The notes: generated by a model from the letters alone, not told the origin. Numbered from the stretch's first letter, positions 1 to 8,455 are shown. The stretch: DNA of 35,695 nt from an uncultured Gammaproteobacteria bacterium (GCA_903887045.1 CAISOD010000078.1:1-35695), one strand, 5' to 3'. A program made the numbers and translations.

Positions 1-90
1 GCTGCAACAACAGGCTTCGCTGCAACAACAGGCTTCGCAGCAACAACAGGCTTCGCAGCAACAACAGGCTTCGCAGCAACAACAGGCTTC
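1..90. repeat. 18-bp tandem repeat, five copies
   Basis: Five head-to-tail 18-bp units occupy positions 1-18, 19-36, 37-54, 55-72 and 73-90 and continue beyond the window edge. The units are identical except that the third base alternates between t (first two) and a (last three). On the minus strand each unit encodes the hexapeptide KPVVAA, so the array lies inside the reading frame of the Lys/Ala-rich protein that starts at 401. Because the unit is a multiple of three, copy-number change would lengthen or shorten the protein without breaking it. Confidence 0.95.
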
Positions 91-401
91 TTGGCAGGTG
101 TTGCCGATTTGGCAGTATTTTTTGGAGCGGGTGTCGGTGCGGGCTTGCTGGCAACTTTGGGTTTGACTACAGGTTTGCCGGCAGCTTTCTTGGCAGGCTT
201 GGCTTTGGCTGCAGGTTTAGAGGCTTTCAGCTTCGGCACCGGCTTAGCCGCTTTCTTTACCGCTTTCTTCACCACCTTCTTTGCCGCCTTCATCGTAGCT
301 ACCTTCACTGGCTTCACTGCCTCTACTACCTTCAATGACTTTTTCGGTTTCGCGACGGATTTACCGGAAGAAGCTTTTTTTGCGGTCTTTGTTTTGGCCA
401 T
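1..401 (-). CDS. Lys/Ala/Pro-rich repeat protein, N-terminal part (histone H1-like or extended DksA)
   Basis: Partial gene: it starts at ATG 399-401 and runs off the left edge without a stop (133 codons visible). The protein begins MAKTKTAKKASSGKSVAKPK and is almost entirely Lys, Ala, Pro and Val, first with AAKK-type motifs and then with at least five KPVVAA repeats. This composition is known from AlgP/histone H1-like DNA-binding proteins of pseudomonads and also from the disordered N-terminal extensions of DksA in some gammaproteobacteria. The deciding C-terminal domain (the C4 zinc finger if DksA) lies outside the window. The positive charge suggests nucleic-acid binding; that is inference. 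The upstream spacer of about 190 bp contains a 19-bp palindrome. Confidence 0.8.
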   Translation of the reverse strand, partial: MAKTKTAKKASSGKSVAKPKKSLKVVEAVKPVKVATMKAAKKVVKKAVKKAAKPVPKLKASKPAAKAKPAKKAAGKPVVKPKVASKPAPTPAPKNTAKSATPAKKPVVAAKPVVAAKPVVAAKPVVAAKPVVA

Positions 402-558
402 CGTGGGTACCCTGCTTCAAGTAAGACAAGATGTCGCTGGTGTCAGGAAACGCATCAACCCGCAAGGGGCCGAACCCTGTTTTTGGAAAGGGCGCACGCT
501 ACCAGATTCCATCTGGGTGTGCCACAACTCGAGCAGTGCAGGCGCGCTGGAATTGATC

Positions 559-577
559 AGTGTCCACTGTGGACACT
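559..577. repeat. 19-bp perfect palindrome, operator or weak terminator
   Basis: Arms AGTGTCCAC and GTGGACACT flank a single central T. It lies 11 bp beyond the stop of the Rieske gene and about 160 bp upstream of the Lys-rich gene. As RNA it could form an 8-bp stem with a 3-nt loop, but no U-tract follows in either direction, so a protein-binding site is as likely as a terminator. Confidence 0.6.
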
Positions 578-587
578 TGGCGTGCGT

Positions 588-935
588 TCATGTGCGCTTT
601 GGGGTGGGCAATTCGTGCTCCTCAATCAATACATGCCGATCCACAATGGTGCAACTGATTGACCACAGCTGATCACCAAGGCAGGGCCCGCTTATACACT
701 CGCCCGTCGTGGTGACGAATTGCGCGCCGTGGGTGGAGCACTGCAAGTAAACGCCGTCAGGACTCATGAGCTGGCTGTCCTGCCAGCCCAATGGAATCCC
801 AAGATGAGGACAGCGGTTGAGATAGGCGTGCACCGTGTCAGGGCCGGTGCGGACAAGCAGAACGGTAACACTTCCAATCAGCACCCGCCGCGCGCGGCCG
901 GTTTCCAGCGTGTCCAGTTCGCACAATGGCAGCAT
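588..935 (-). CDS. Small Rieske [2Fe-2S] protein
   Basis: A 115-residue single-domain Rieske protein. The two cluster-binding boxes are plain: C42-P-H44 followed by LGIPL, and C66-S-T-H69-G. This matches the C-x-H / C-x2-H pattern of ferredoxin-type Rieske proteins such as BphF/NirD-like members. There is no signal peptide or membrane segment, so a cytoplasmic electron carrier is likely; the redox partner is unknown. The ATG at 935 is preferred because the frame upstream is occupied by the end of the PLP-enzyme gene, whose stop (949-951) lies 13 bp before it. The two genes are therefore probably co-transcribed. Confidence 0.85.
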   Translation of the reverse strand: MLPLCELDTLETGRARRVLIGSVTVLLVRTGPDTVHAYLNRCPHLGIPLGWQDSQLMSPDGVYLQCSTHGAQFVTTTGECISGPCLGDQLWSISCTIVDRHVLIEEHELPTPKRT

Positions 936-948
936 CGCAGGATTCGTC

Positions 949-2178
949 TCAACCCAGTGCTTGGGCGAAATCCGCCAAGAGGTCATGGATGTCTTCGATG
1001 CCGACTGACAGCCGTACCATCGAATCCGCAATCCCCATCGACGCACGACGCGCTGCACCCATCTCGAAAAAGATCGTGTGTGCAACCGGAATGCCAAGGG
1101 TGCGGGTGTCGCCGAGGTTGCTTGACGTAATTACGAGATCTAGCTTGTTGAGGAAGTCGAAGCAGTCGACACCAGCAGCCAGTTCGATGCTCAGCAGTGC
1201 GCCGCTCTTGCGGAATAGCTTCTGTGCACGCGCATGCTGGGGATGCGATTCAAGACCCGGATAGAACACTTTGGCGACTTTCGGGTGTGTGTTACAGAAT
1301 TGTGCTATCGCCAGCGCGTTGTCGCATGATCGGTCCATACGCAGACCCAGAGTGTCGGCACCCACTGAAATATGGTGCGCAGCTTCCGGCCCAAGTGATC
1401 CACCCATGTCGCGCAAGCCTTTCTTGCGGATCTGCTGCATACCCCAGTGTGCCGGATCGACGCTCTTGTAGATGTCGTAGATATTCGGATAGCGGGTCCA
1501 GTCGTAAAGGCCGGTGTCGGTAATGGCGCCGGCCAATGCATTGCCGTGGCCTCCGATGTACTTGGTCAACGCATTAACGACCAGTGAAGCACCGACATCG
1601 CGCGGCTTGAACAACCATGGCGACGTCATGGTGTTATCGACGATGTAGAGCAGGCCTTTTTCACGGCACAGCTCGCCAATGCCGGCGAGGTCGACTACTT
1701 GCGTCGCCGGGTTGGCGATGGTTTCAACAAAAACGGCGCGCGTGTTGGGCTCAAGTGCAGCGGCGACATTGGCGACATCAGTGGCATCGACGAAAGTAGT
1801 GTTGATGCCGAAGGTTGCCAGCGTGCCAAAGAAGCTGTTTGTGTTGCCGAACAGGAAGGCGCTGGAGACAACGTGATCCCCTTGGCGCAGCAGCGTCAGC
1901 ATAGTGGCAGAGATAGCGGCCATGCCGGTGCCGAAGCACACGGTGGCAATGCCGTCTTCCATCCTGCTGATCTTGCGGCTGAGTGTTTCCACGGTAGGGT
2001 TGCTCTGGCGGCCGTAGGAGTAGCCGCTTTTCTTGCCCTGGAACACGGCGGCAATTTCACGTGCGTCTTCGTAACCGAAGGCCACCGAGGTGTGGATGGG
2101 CTTGTGCAGCACGCCGTGCTCGGGCCTTTCGCGGCGGTCCGCGTGCAGGGATGTGGTGGTGAAGTGCTTCTTTGTCAT
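949..2178 (-). CDS. Cystathionine gamma-synthase-family PLP enzyme
   Basis: A 409-residue Cys/Met-metabolism PLP-dependent enzyme. Visible signatures are YGRQSNPTVETL near residue 60, the cofactor-stacking CFGTGMAA segment, the VDNTMTSP motif with the PLP-nitrogen Asp, and the Schiff-base lysine K206 in NALTKYIGGHGN. The family includes cystathionine gamma-synthase, O-succinyl/O-acetylhomoserine sulfhydrylase and methionine gamma-lyase. The exact reaction cannot be fixed from motifs, so no symbol is given. The start MTKKHFTTT at 2178 fits family N-termini better than the ATG 29 codons upstream. The 5' side carries palindromes at 2200-2239 that may control it. Confidence 0.88.
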   Translation of the reverse strand: MTKKHFTTTSLHADRRERPEHGVLHKPIHTSVAFGYEDAREIAAVFQGKKSGYSYGRQSNPTVETLSRKISRMEDGIATVCFGTGMAAISATMLTLLRQGDHVVSSAFLFGNTNSFFGTLATFGINTTFVDATDVANVAAALEPNTRAVFVETIANPATQVVDLAGIGELCREKGLLYIVDNTMTSPWLFKPRDVGASLVVNALTKYIGGHGNALAGAITDTGLYDWTRYPNIYDIYKSVDPAHWGMQQIRKKGLRDMGGSLGPEAAHHISVGADTLGLRMDRSCDNALAIAQFCNTHPKVAKVFYPGLESHPQHARAQKLFRKSGALLSIELAAGVDCFDFLNKLDLVITSSNLGDTRTLGIPVAHTIFFEMGAARRASMGIADSMVRLSVGIEDIHDLLADFAQALG

Positions 2179-2199
2179 GGTCGAAACAGCTCGCAAAAG

Positions 2200-2239
2200 C
2201 CGGAATTCCGGGTGTAGTACAGGTTGGTATGATACCTGT
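2200..2239. promoter_or_regulatory. Clustered palindromes upstream of the PLP-enzyme gene
   Basis: A perfect 12-bp palindrome, CCGGAATTCCGG (2200-2211), is followed by GGTATGATACC (2226-2236; 5-bp arms about a central G). The second overlaps an outer pair ACAGGT (2219-2224) / ACCTGT (2234-2239). The elements lie 22-60 bp upstream of the minus-strand start at 2178 and about 160 bp upstream of the divergent lipoprotein gene. The GGTAT-N-ATACC core resembles operators of GntR/FadR-type regulators; that assignment is inference. Confidence 0.45.
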
Positions 2240-2395
2240 GGCGGAGGGCGCCACTCCAGCGTCATGCGGGCTGATAAGTGGTGAAGTTACTTGAGGAGTC
2301 CCGGCCCAAGCTCTGATTTGCAAGGGGTTCCAGTGCCATTAACGCTGAGTTGCGTTACCATGCCGCCACTTCACCGTTTCTGTGAGGACGTGAAC

Positions 2396-3001
2396 ATGAC
2401 TCCTATAAAGCCTCTTATCGTTGCCCTCGTCCTGTGCTTGCTGACTGCTTGCGCCAATACCCAGCGTGCCTCCGAAGAGGCCGCGCAGGCACAAGCTGTA
2501 GTCGACCGTGCAGCTATGGAAGCTGAGATGGAATCCGAGCGGATGAAGCAGGAGCAACTGTTGGCGGAAGAGCGCGCACGGGAAGAAGCTGTGCGTTCAG
2601 AGGTTGCCAGGGTGGCGGAACAGGAGCGTGCACGTCGCGAAGCGGAGGCCGCAGCACGTCAGGCTGCCGTTACCGCGGGTCCCCGCAACCAAGGGGGCGA
2701 CCCGCGGGCTGCCGAGATTGCCAAACAGCAGCAGCGGATCGCTGAATTACGCGCCAGGATTGCAACAAATAATGACGAAGCTGCCAGACTCAACAACGCC
2801 AATACTTCGCTGAAAGAAGCCATAACCGCTGCCGAGTCTCTTTCGGCTACATTGATGGCAGAACAGGAAAAATACGCAGTTACCGATCCCGCAACAGGAA
2901 ATACACAAGAGCCGCTGGCAAAATCCCGCATCGAAGAGCTGGCTGCTGAAGTAGAGCGTTTGCGTGCGCAGGCAGCCACCCTCACCGGCAAGACGCCATA
3001 A
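2396..3001 (+). CDS. Coiled-coil lipoprotein, unknown function
   Basis: A 201-residue protein with a classic lipoprotein signal: MTPIKPLIVALVLCLLTAC, with lipobox LTAC and lipidated C19. The residue after Cys is Ala, which favours outer-membrane sorting. The mature part is Glu/Ala/Arg-rich with long heptad-like stretches (roughly residues 25-90 and 105-145, and again near the C-terminus, EELAAEVERLRAQA), so an extended coiled coil is expected. A good ribosome site (GAGGA, 7 nt before ATG 2396) decides the start. I recognise no named family; DUF4398-like envelope lipoproteins look similar. It precedes hppA by 169 bp, with a separate candidate promoter between. Confidence 0.85.
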   Translation: MTPIKPLIVALVLCLLTACANTQRASEEAAQAQAVVDRAAMEAEMESERMKQEQLLAEERAREEAVRSEVARVAEQERARREAEAAARQAAVTAGPRNQGGDPRAAEIAKQQQRIAELRARIATNNDEAARLNNANTSLKEAITAAESLSATLMAEQEKYAVTDPATGNTQEPLAKSRIEELAAEVERLRAQAATLTGKTP

Positions 3002-3046
3002 TCAGGTAGCGGTGCTCCAAAGCGCCTTCGTTCCCCGTTCCCCAGC

Positions 3047-3076
3047 TTTAATTGCCGCTCTGGCCTATGGTAGAGT
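3047..3076 (+). promoter_or_regulatory. Candidate promoter for hppA
   Basis: TTTAAT (3047-3052), 18-bp spacer, TAGAGT (3071-3076), followed by GCGCCGG. It lies about 95 bp upstream of the hppA start. The hexamers are imperfect, so this is a tentative sigma-70-type assignment. Confidence 0.35.
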
Positions 3077-3170
3077 GCGCCGGCTTTTCGGGAGCGAAAC
3101 CAGCCCGGCTCCGCTAAAACAACTACAAGAATTCGCATCGAATTTCTGACAATCATCAGGAGATTACTGC

Positions 3171-5330
3171 ATGGCAGGTTCCACCATATTGATCATTGCG
3201 CTGTCCCTGTTCGGGCTGGCCGTTTCCTTCTTCTATATGAAGAAAGTCACCGCAATTCCGCTCGACCTCGGCCTCAACAAAGAAGAAAGCGACAGACTTA
3301 AGTCGATCCATGGCGCCATTGCTGAAGGGGCCATGGCCTTCCTGAAGCAGGAATACAAAGTGCTGGTGTGGTTCATGCTCGCTTTTGCTGTGGTGATCGG
3401 GCTGTTGACCGACAACCACGAAACTGCCAGCGCGAACGAAGGTTGGTTCACGGCCATCGCCTTCGTATTCGGTGCTGCAATCTCCATCCTGTCCGGCTAC
3501 ATCGGCATGAAAGTGGCTACCGCTGGTAACGCCCGCACTACCGTTTCCGCACGCAACGGCCTTGCCGATGCATTTGCAGTCGCGCTCAACTCTGGCGCGG
3601 TCATGGGCTTTGCACTGGTGAGTCTGGCAACACTGGGCATGGTTCTGATCTACCTTTTCATGAAGAACGTGCTGCCGGCGGATGTGCCGAACAACGTGCT
3701 CATGGAAGTGATCGCCGGCTTCGGCCTCGGCGGATCTACTATCGCGCTGTTTGCCCGTGTAGGCGGCGGTATCTTCACCAAGGCGGCTGATGTTGGCGCT
3801 GACCTCGTTGGCAAAGTCGAAAAAGGTATTCCGGAAGATGACCCCCGCAACCCCGCGGTTATCGCCGACAACGTCGGTGACAATGTGGGTGATGTTGCAG
3901 GCATGGGCGCTGACCTGTTTGGTTCCTGCGCAGAAAGCACCTGCGCCGCGCTGGTGATCAGTGCCATTGCCTTTGCTGCCGATATCAACGCCATGCTGTA
4001 CCCCATCATGATTACCGCAGTCGGCATCGTGATCAGTCTGGTGACCAAGATTGTTACCCACATGCTGGTGACTGTTGATGACGAGCAAAAAGTCGGCAAG
4101 GCGCTGAAGATGCTGCTGGGCATTTCTACCGGACTGATGGTTGTCGTGATGTACTTTGTTACCAAAATGATGATTCCGGACACCTTTGAAATCAACGGCA
4201 TTGCCTACACCGATATGGGGGTCTACTACTGCTTCCTGGCCGGTCTGCTGGCGGGTCTCGCGGTTGGTTTCCTGACTGAGTACTACACATCTACTGAATA
4301 CTCGCCGGTGCGCGAAATCGCCAAAGCGTGCGAAACCGGTGCCGCCACCAACATCATTTTTGGTCTGGCGCTCGGTTACAAGAGCACGGTATTGCCCTAT
4401 ATCGCCATCGCAATAGCTATCTTCACCTCGTGGCAGCTGGCCGGCATGTACGGCATTGCCATTGCCTCGATCGGCATGTTGGGCACGCTGGTTATTGCTT
4501 TGATGATCGACGCTTACGGTCCGGTTGCTGACAATGCGGGTGGTATCGCAGAAATGGCTGGTCTCGACAAGGAAGTGCGTCGTCGTACCGATATCCTCGA
4601 CGCAGCAGGCAACACCACAGCTGCCATTGGCAAAGGCTTCGCTATCGGTGCCGCCATCCTGACGTCTTTGGCACTGTTCAGCGCCTTCATCACCCACTCG
4701 CAAAACCTGATGCGCGCACTGCCCGAGTACGCTGATGATTACGATCTGGTCAGTTCAATAACGCTGTTGGACCCTGTGGTTTACACCGCGCTGTTCATGG
4801 GTGCTGTGCTTCCCTTCCTGTTCTCGGCGATGACGATGAAGAGCGTGGGTTCTGCTGCGTTCGACATGATCGAAGAAGTACGTCGCCAGTTCCGCACCAT
4901 CCCGGGTTTGATGGAAGGCACAGGCCGTCCTGACTACGCAACCTGCGTTGCCATCTCCACACAGGCAGCCCTGCGCGAGATGATTGCCCCCGGCATTCTG
5001 ATCATCGGTTCGCCGCTGTTGGCCGGCTATCTGTTCGGCGTACAAGCGGTAGCGGGTATTCTGGCTGGCTCCTTGGTCACCGGTGGTGTACTCGCGATCG
5101 CCTCTTCCAACAGTGGTGGCGCGTGGGACAACGCGAAAAAATACATCGAGAAAGGCAATCATGGCGGCAAGGGCTCCGATTGCCACAAGGCTGCTGTAGT
5201 AGGTGACACCGTAGGTGATCCGCTGAAAGACACCTCCGGTCCTTCGCTGAACATCCTGATCAAGCTGTCGGCAATTTTGTCGCTGGTGTTCGCGCCGTTC
5301 TTCGTGAATCTCGGCGGTATCCTGCTGTGA
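3171..5330 (+). CDS. hppA: K+-stimulated H+-translocating pyrophosphatase
   Basis: A 719-residue membrane pyrophosphatase that couples PPi hydrolysis to ion pumping across the inner membrane. The core motif [19 protein letters not shown] (about residues 233-251) and the C-terminal [16 protein letters not shown] motif hold the Mg-PPi ligands. The segment [10 protein letters not shown] (from residue 480) has Ala where K+-independent enzymes have Lys, so the enzyme is probably K+-stimulated. The stretch GSCAES matches the plant-type H+ pumps rather than the LES found in Na+-pumping relatives. Both subtype calls rest on known family signatures. Some 15-16 hydrophobic segments are visible. The ribosome site AGGAG precedes ATG 3171, and a strong terminator follows the stop. 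Confidence 0.96.
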   Translation: MAGSTILIIALSLFGLAVSFFYMKKVTAIPLDLGLNKEESDRLKSIHGAIAEGAMAFLKQEYKVLVWFMLAFAVVIGLLTDNHETASANEGWFTAIAFVFGAAISILSGYIGMKVATAGNARTTVSARNGLADAFAVALNSGAVMGFALVSLATLGMVLIYLFMKNVLPADVPNNVLMEVIAGFGLGGSTIALFARVGGGIFTKAADVGADLVGKVEKGIPEDDPRNPAVIADNVGDNVGDVAGMGADLFGSCAESTCAALVISAIAFAADINAMLYPIMITAVGIVISLVTKIVTHMLVTVDDEQKVGKALKMLLGISTGLMVVVMYFVTKMMIPDTFEINGIAYTDMGVYYCFLAGLLAGLAVGFLTEYYTSTEYSPVREIAKACETGAATNIIFGLALGYKSTVLPYIAIAIAIFTSWQLAGMYGIAIASIGMLGTLVIALMIDAYGPVADNAGGIAEMAGLDKEVRRRTDILDAAGNTTAAIGKGFAIGAAILTSLALFSAFITHSQNLMRALPEYADDYDLVSSITLLDPVVYTALFMGAVLPFLFSAMTMKSVGSAAFDMIEEVRRQFRTIPGLMEGTGRPDYATCVAISTQAALREMIAPGILIIGSPLLAGYLFGVQAVAGILAGSLVTGGVLAIASSNSGGAWDNAKKYIEKGNHGGKGSDCHKAAVVGDTVGDPLKDTSGPSLNILIKLSAILSLVFAPFFVNLGGILL

Positions 5331-5355
5331 TAGTCACTGCTCCATGATTGACACG

Positions 5356-5380
5356 GAAAGGGGGCATACAGCCCCCTTTC
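5356..5380 (+). terminator. Rho-independent terminator after hppA
   Basis: A perfect 10-bp stem, GAAAGGGGGC / GCCCCCTTTC, with a 5-nt loop ATACA, is followed by tgctttt. It lies 25 bp after the hppA stop and separates hppA from the mrp-type gene. Confidence 0.85.
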
Positions 5381-5417
5381 TGCTTTTGGCAATAACCCCT
5401 GATTTTTAGAGACTTTT

Positions 5418-6266
5418 ATGAGCGCTACTCGCGTCCAACCCAACATTGGTCCCAACCTGCGCCAAATCAGCCACATTGTTGTAGTTGCCTCCGGCAAGGG
5501 CGGTGTGGGCAAGTCCACTACGGCAGTGAACCTGGCGCTGGCGCTGCATCGCCAGGGCGCGAGGGTGGGCTTGTTCGATGCCGATATCTACGGCCCCAGC
5601 CAGCCACTGATGCTGGGGGTTACAGGTCGCCGCCCGCAGATTGTCAATGGCAATCAGATGGTGCCGATCACGGCGCACGGCATCAAGTGCAACTCGGTAG
5701 GCTTTTTGGTGGATGACAACCAGGCCATGGTGTGGCGCGGTCCAATGGTGGTGGGTGCCTTCAACCAGATTCTCAACGACACGTTATGGGGTGAGCTCGA
5801 CTACCTCATCATCGACATGCCGCCCGGTACTGGCGACATCCAGCTGAGTCTCGCGCAATCAGTGCCGGTTACAGGTGCTGTCATCGTCACCACGCCCCAG
5901 GATGTCGCGCTGCTCGACGCCAAACGTGGCATCGAGATGTTCCGCAAGGTGCAGGTGCCGATACTCGGGGTAGTGGAAAACATGGGCCTGCATATATGCA
6001 GCCAGTGCGGCCACAGCGAACATATTTTCGGAGAAGGCGGTGCTGATCGCATCGCCCATGCCTATGACGTCGAAGTGCTGGGATCGTTGCCGCTGGATGG
6101 CAAAATCCGTGCGCAGTGCGACGCTGGTACGCCGGCTGTGGCAGCAGAGCCCAACAGCAAAGTCTCGCAGATCTATGGCCAGATCGCGTTACGCATCAGT
6201 GCGCAGTTGGCGGGCATCGGCAAACCCGGCAGTGATATGCCGAGTATCAGCGTCAGCGATGATTGA
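5418..6266 (+). CDS. apbC: Mrp/ApbC-type Fe-S cluster carrier ATPase
   Basis: A 282-residue Mrp/NBP35-family P-loop ATPase that carries and transfers Fe-S clusters in the cytoplasm. Visible are the deviant Walker A SGKGGVGKST (about residues 25-34), the switch motif DADIYGPSQP, the Walker B-like DMPPGTGD, and the cluster-binding pair C194-x2-C197 in HICSQCGHSEHIFG. It has only about 17 residues before the ATPase domain, so the N-terminal MIP18/DUF59 domain of E. coli ApbC/Mrp (about 370 residues) is absent. This short form is found in many bacteria. It is separated from hppA by a terminator and converges on darP with a 12-bp gap. Confidence 0.92.
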   Translation: MSATRVQPNIGPNLRQISHIVVVASGKGGVGKSTTAVNLALALHRQGARVGLFDADIYGPSQPLMLGVTGRRPQIVNGNQMVPITAHGIKCNSVGFLVDDNQAMVWRGPMVVGAFNQILNDTLWGELDYLIIDMPPGTGDIQLSLAQSVPVTGAVIVTTPQDVALLDAKRGIEMFRKVQVPILGVVENMGLHICSQCGHSEHIFGEGGADRIAHAYDVEVLGSLPLDGKIRAQCDAGTPAVAAEPNSKVSQIYGQIALRISAQLAGIGKPGSDMPSISVSDD

Positions 6267-6278
6267 ACTGATGACTGA

Positions 6279-6788
6279 TCAGTTGCCCATCTTCTCGCGC
6301 AGGTAACGAAACAGCTTGCGCGCAGACGGTGGTGATTCACTTTGATCTTGCTCTTTGCGGGTTTGGCGCACCAGTTGGCCCAACACTTGGGCATCGAACT
6401 GAGGGTACTGGGCCAGCACCTCGGTTAGTGTCTCATTGTCGCCATTGAGCAGGCGATCCCGCAGTTGCTCGATCTGGTGGAAGCGCCGCTTCTCCATCTC
6501 GACGTTCAAGTTCAGCTGCTGATGGATACGCTCTACAACGTCGTCATCAAGATCGCGCATCAGTTTGCCGATGAACTGCAACTGGCGTTTCTGTGCGCCG
6601 TGACTGTTCGGCAGCTTGCGGTATTCGGCAAGCGCCGCCAGCAGTTTTTCCGGCAATGCGCATTTGGCCACCTTACCCGGTGTTGCAGTAATCAGCTGTT
6701 CTCCCAGCTCCTGCAACGCGGCTGAATCACGTTTAAGCTGACTTTTGTTGGGCCTTACAGCCAGCTCTTCCCCTGGGTTCTTTCTCAT
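6279..6788 (-). CDS. darP: DarP/YjgA, ribosome-associated 50S assembly factor
   Basis: A 169-residue member of the DUF615/YjgA family, renamed DarP, which associates with late 50S precursors. Family features seen are the basic N-terminus with SQLKRDSAALQELGEQL, the conserved LPEKLLAALAEYRKL stretch, the RQLQFIGKLMRDLD segment and the C-terminal RKLFRYLREK. It is rich in charged helices with no membrane segment. The ATG at 6788 lies 9 bp after the mgtE stop, so it is probably the last gene of the long minus-strand operon. It ends convergently with the ApbC gene. Confidence 0.92.
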   Translation of the reverse strand: MRKNPGEELAVRPNKSQLKRDSAALQELGEQLITATPGKVAKCALPEKLLAALAEYRKLPNSHGAQKRQLQFIGKLMRDLDDDVVERIHQQLNLNVEMEKRRFHQIEQLRDRLLNGDNETLTEVLAQYPQFDAQVLGQLVRQTRKEQDQSESPPSARKLFRYLREKMGN

Positions 6789-6797
6789 GCGGATGTC

Positions 6798-8162
6798 TCA
6801 ATAAAACAGCGTAGCTAGACCGAGGAACGACAGGAAGCCGACCACATCAGTAATTGTCGTCAATACCACACCACCGGCAAGGGCCGGATCAATGTGCATC
6901 GCTTTCAGAAGCAGCGGCAGGAAGGCACCGGACAGGGCGGCCACCAACAGGTTGATAATGATGGCGCTGCCGAAGATCACGCCAAGAGTCCAATCGGAGA
7001 ACCACCAGACGGCAGTGCCGCCCGCGACCACTGCAAGCAGCAAGCCGTTGAGAGCTGCCACTGCCAGTTCGCGATTCAACAGCCACATAGAGTTGGACGC
7101 GCCGATCTGGCCAAGCGCGATACTGCGAATCACCAGCGTCTGGGTCTGGTTGCCGGCAACACCGCCCATACTGGCAACGACTGTCATCAAGGCAGCCAGT
7201 GCGACCACGTGATTGATGGTCGCCGAGAACTGACTGATGACGGAGGACGCCATGAAGCAGGTCACAAGGTTGATGAGCAGCCACACTGCGCGACTTTTTG
7301 CAGTGCGCACCACAGGTGCGAAGGTGTCTTCTTCATCGCCAAGGCCGGCCATGCTCTTGATTGAATGCTCGGATTCTTCGCGGATTACGTCGACGATATC
7401 GTCAATGGTTATACGCCCCAGCAGCTTGCCGTGCTCATCAACCACGGGAGCAGATACCCAGTCCATGCGGACGAATTTGTGCGCAATTTCCTGCTGGTTC
7501 ATCGTTACAGGAATCGCTTCGGCGGCGGTGTCCATGATGTCCTGTACGGTAAGGTCTGGATCCGACACCAACAGTTTGCGCAGTGGCAGCACCCCAACCA
7601 GCATATCGTTGCGATCGACCACCCAGATGCTATCTGTCATTTCAGGAATTTCGTCGTGGCGGCGCAGATAGCGCAACACCACGTCGAGCGTGTGGTTGCG
7701 GCGCACGGTGATGGTGTCGGTGTTAAGCAGTCCGCCCGCAGTGTCTTCGGGATAGGACAGGACGGCTTCGAGCCGCTTGCGGTCTTGGGCTCGCATGTTG
7801 CCCAGCACCTGCTGGATTACCTGTTCTGGCAGGTTTTGCAGAATGTCAGCGGTGTCGTCGGTGTCGAGGCCTTCGGTGATCGATACCACTTCGGCCGGGC
7901 TCAATTTTTCGAGAATGTCCGTCTGCAGATCAATGTTGAGATAGTTGAGGACATCGCCGATGTTGTCTTTGTCGATCAACGCCCACAGCACTTCGCGCGT
8001 TTTCTTCGGCGATGATTCGAGCAGATGGGATATGGTGGGCGCTGGGAGGTGGTTCAGCATCCGCCTTACCTGCGCCAAAGAACCGCTTTCCAGCGCATCG
8101 GTCAACGCCAGCAAGCGGGCCTGGGTGTGTTCGCTGTGGTTGGGGAGGGTGAACTCGCTCAC
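6798..8162 (-). CDS. mgtE: MgtE magnesium channel/transporter
   Basis: A 454-residue MgtE-family Mg2+ channel of the inner membrane. The order is the N-terminal superhelical MgtE_N domain (about residues 30-130), two CBS domains that sense cytosolic Mg2+ (about 135-260), a connecting helix, and five transmembrane helices from about residue 285. The pore signature DPALAGGVVLTTITDVVGF is near the C-terminus. The start is GTG (8160-8162) with no obvious ribosome site, so translation may be coupled to ptsO, whose stop lies 26 bp upstream. mgtE after ptsO is a recurrent arrangement in gammaproteobacteria. Confidence 0.95.
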   Translation of the reverse strand: MSEFTLPNHSEHTQARLLALTDALESGSLAQVRRMLNHLPAPTISHLLESSPKKTREVLWALIDKDNIGDVLNYLNIDLQTDILEKLSPAEVVSITEGLDTDDTADILQNLPEQVIQQVLGNMRAQDRKRLEAVLSYPEDTAGGLLNTDTITVRRNHTLDVVLRYLRRHDEIPEMTDSIWVVDRNDMLVGVLPLRKLLVSDPDLTVQDIMDTAAEAIPVTMNQQEIAHKFVRMDWVSAPVVDEHGKLLGRITIDDIVDVIREESEHSIKSMAGLGDEEDTFAPVVRTAKSRAVWLLINLVTCFMASSVISQFSATINHVVALAALMTVVASMGGVAGNQTQTLVIRSIALGQIGASNSMWLLNRELAVAALNGLLLAVVAGGTAVWWFSDWTLGVIFGSAIIINLLVAALSGAFLPLLLKAMHIDPALAGGVVLTTITDVVGFLSFLGLATLFY

Positions 8163-8188
8163 GTTGACCGCGACCGGCTGTTCACCGG

Positions 8189-8455
8189 TTACTCTTCACC
8201 GAAGCGCTGGGCCAGCAGTGACTGAATTGCCTGTAAGGCGGCCTGCTCATCGGTGCCATCAAGCACGAGGTTCAATTCGCTGCCGAGCGGTGCTGCCAGC
8301 AACATCAGCGACAGGATACTCTTGGCATCGACCATGCGATCACCGGTGCCCAGTTGGATCCTGCTCTGGAATGCAGCTGCGGTGGCTACCAGTTTGGCAG
8401 CAGCCCTGGCGTGCAAGCCGGCTTTGTTCGGGACTGTAATAGTCGTGCTGATCAT
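8189..8455 (-). CDS. ptsO: NPr, nitrogen-PTS phosphocarrier (HPr family)
   Basis: An 88-residue HPr-like phosphocarrier. The phosphorylated histidine is H15 in NKAGLHARAA, and the S46 position lies in DAKSILSLMLL. Its location between rapZ and mgtE in the rpoN cluster identifies it as NPr (PtsO) of the nitrogen phosphotransferase chain PtsP-NPr-PtsN rather than sugar-PTS HPr. It starts 7 bp after the rapZ stop. The expected phosphate acceptor PtsN (EIIA-Ntr), normally encoded just upstream of rapZ, is not in this cluster. Confidence 0.93.
   Translation of the reverse strand: MISTTITVPNKAGLHARAAAKLVATAAAFQSRIQLGTGDRMVDAKSILSLMLLAAPLGSELNLVLDGTDEQAALQAIQSLLAQRFGEE

Noticed and set aside
91-672. 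A plus-strand open frame rich in Ala, Phe, Gly
   Set aside because: It is the complement of the Lys/Ala-rich gene (1-401, minus) and of the Rieske gene end; Lys codons read backwards give Phe/Leu. No family match.
2179-2290. SAM- or SAH-type riboswitch upstream of the PLP-enzyme gene
   Set aside because: I looked for the conserved cores of SAM-II, SAH and SAM-I classes and could not find them; only protein-operator-like palindromes are present.
3156-4703. A 515-codon open frame antisense to hppA
   Set aside because: Its composition (His, Asp, Gln, Gly-rich) is the mirror of the hydrophobic hppA codons, it has no recognisable domain, and hppA is certain. The same applies to long antisense frames over rpoN (9594-10703), mgtE (7365-8015), rapZ (8550-9566) and murA (14437-15210).
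6266-6284. Terminator between the convergent ApbC and DarP genes
   Set aside because: A 7-bp AACTGAT/ATCAGTT hairpin exists but overlaps both stop codons, is AT-rich and has no U-run; too weak to call.
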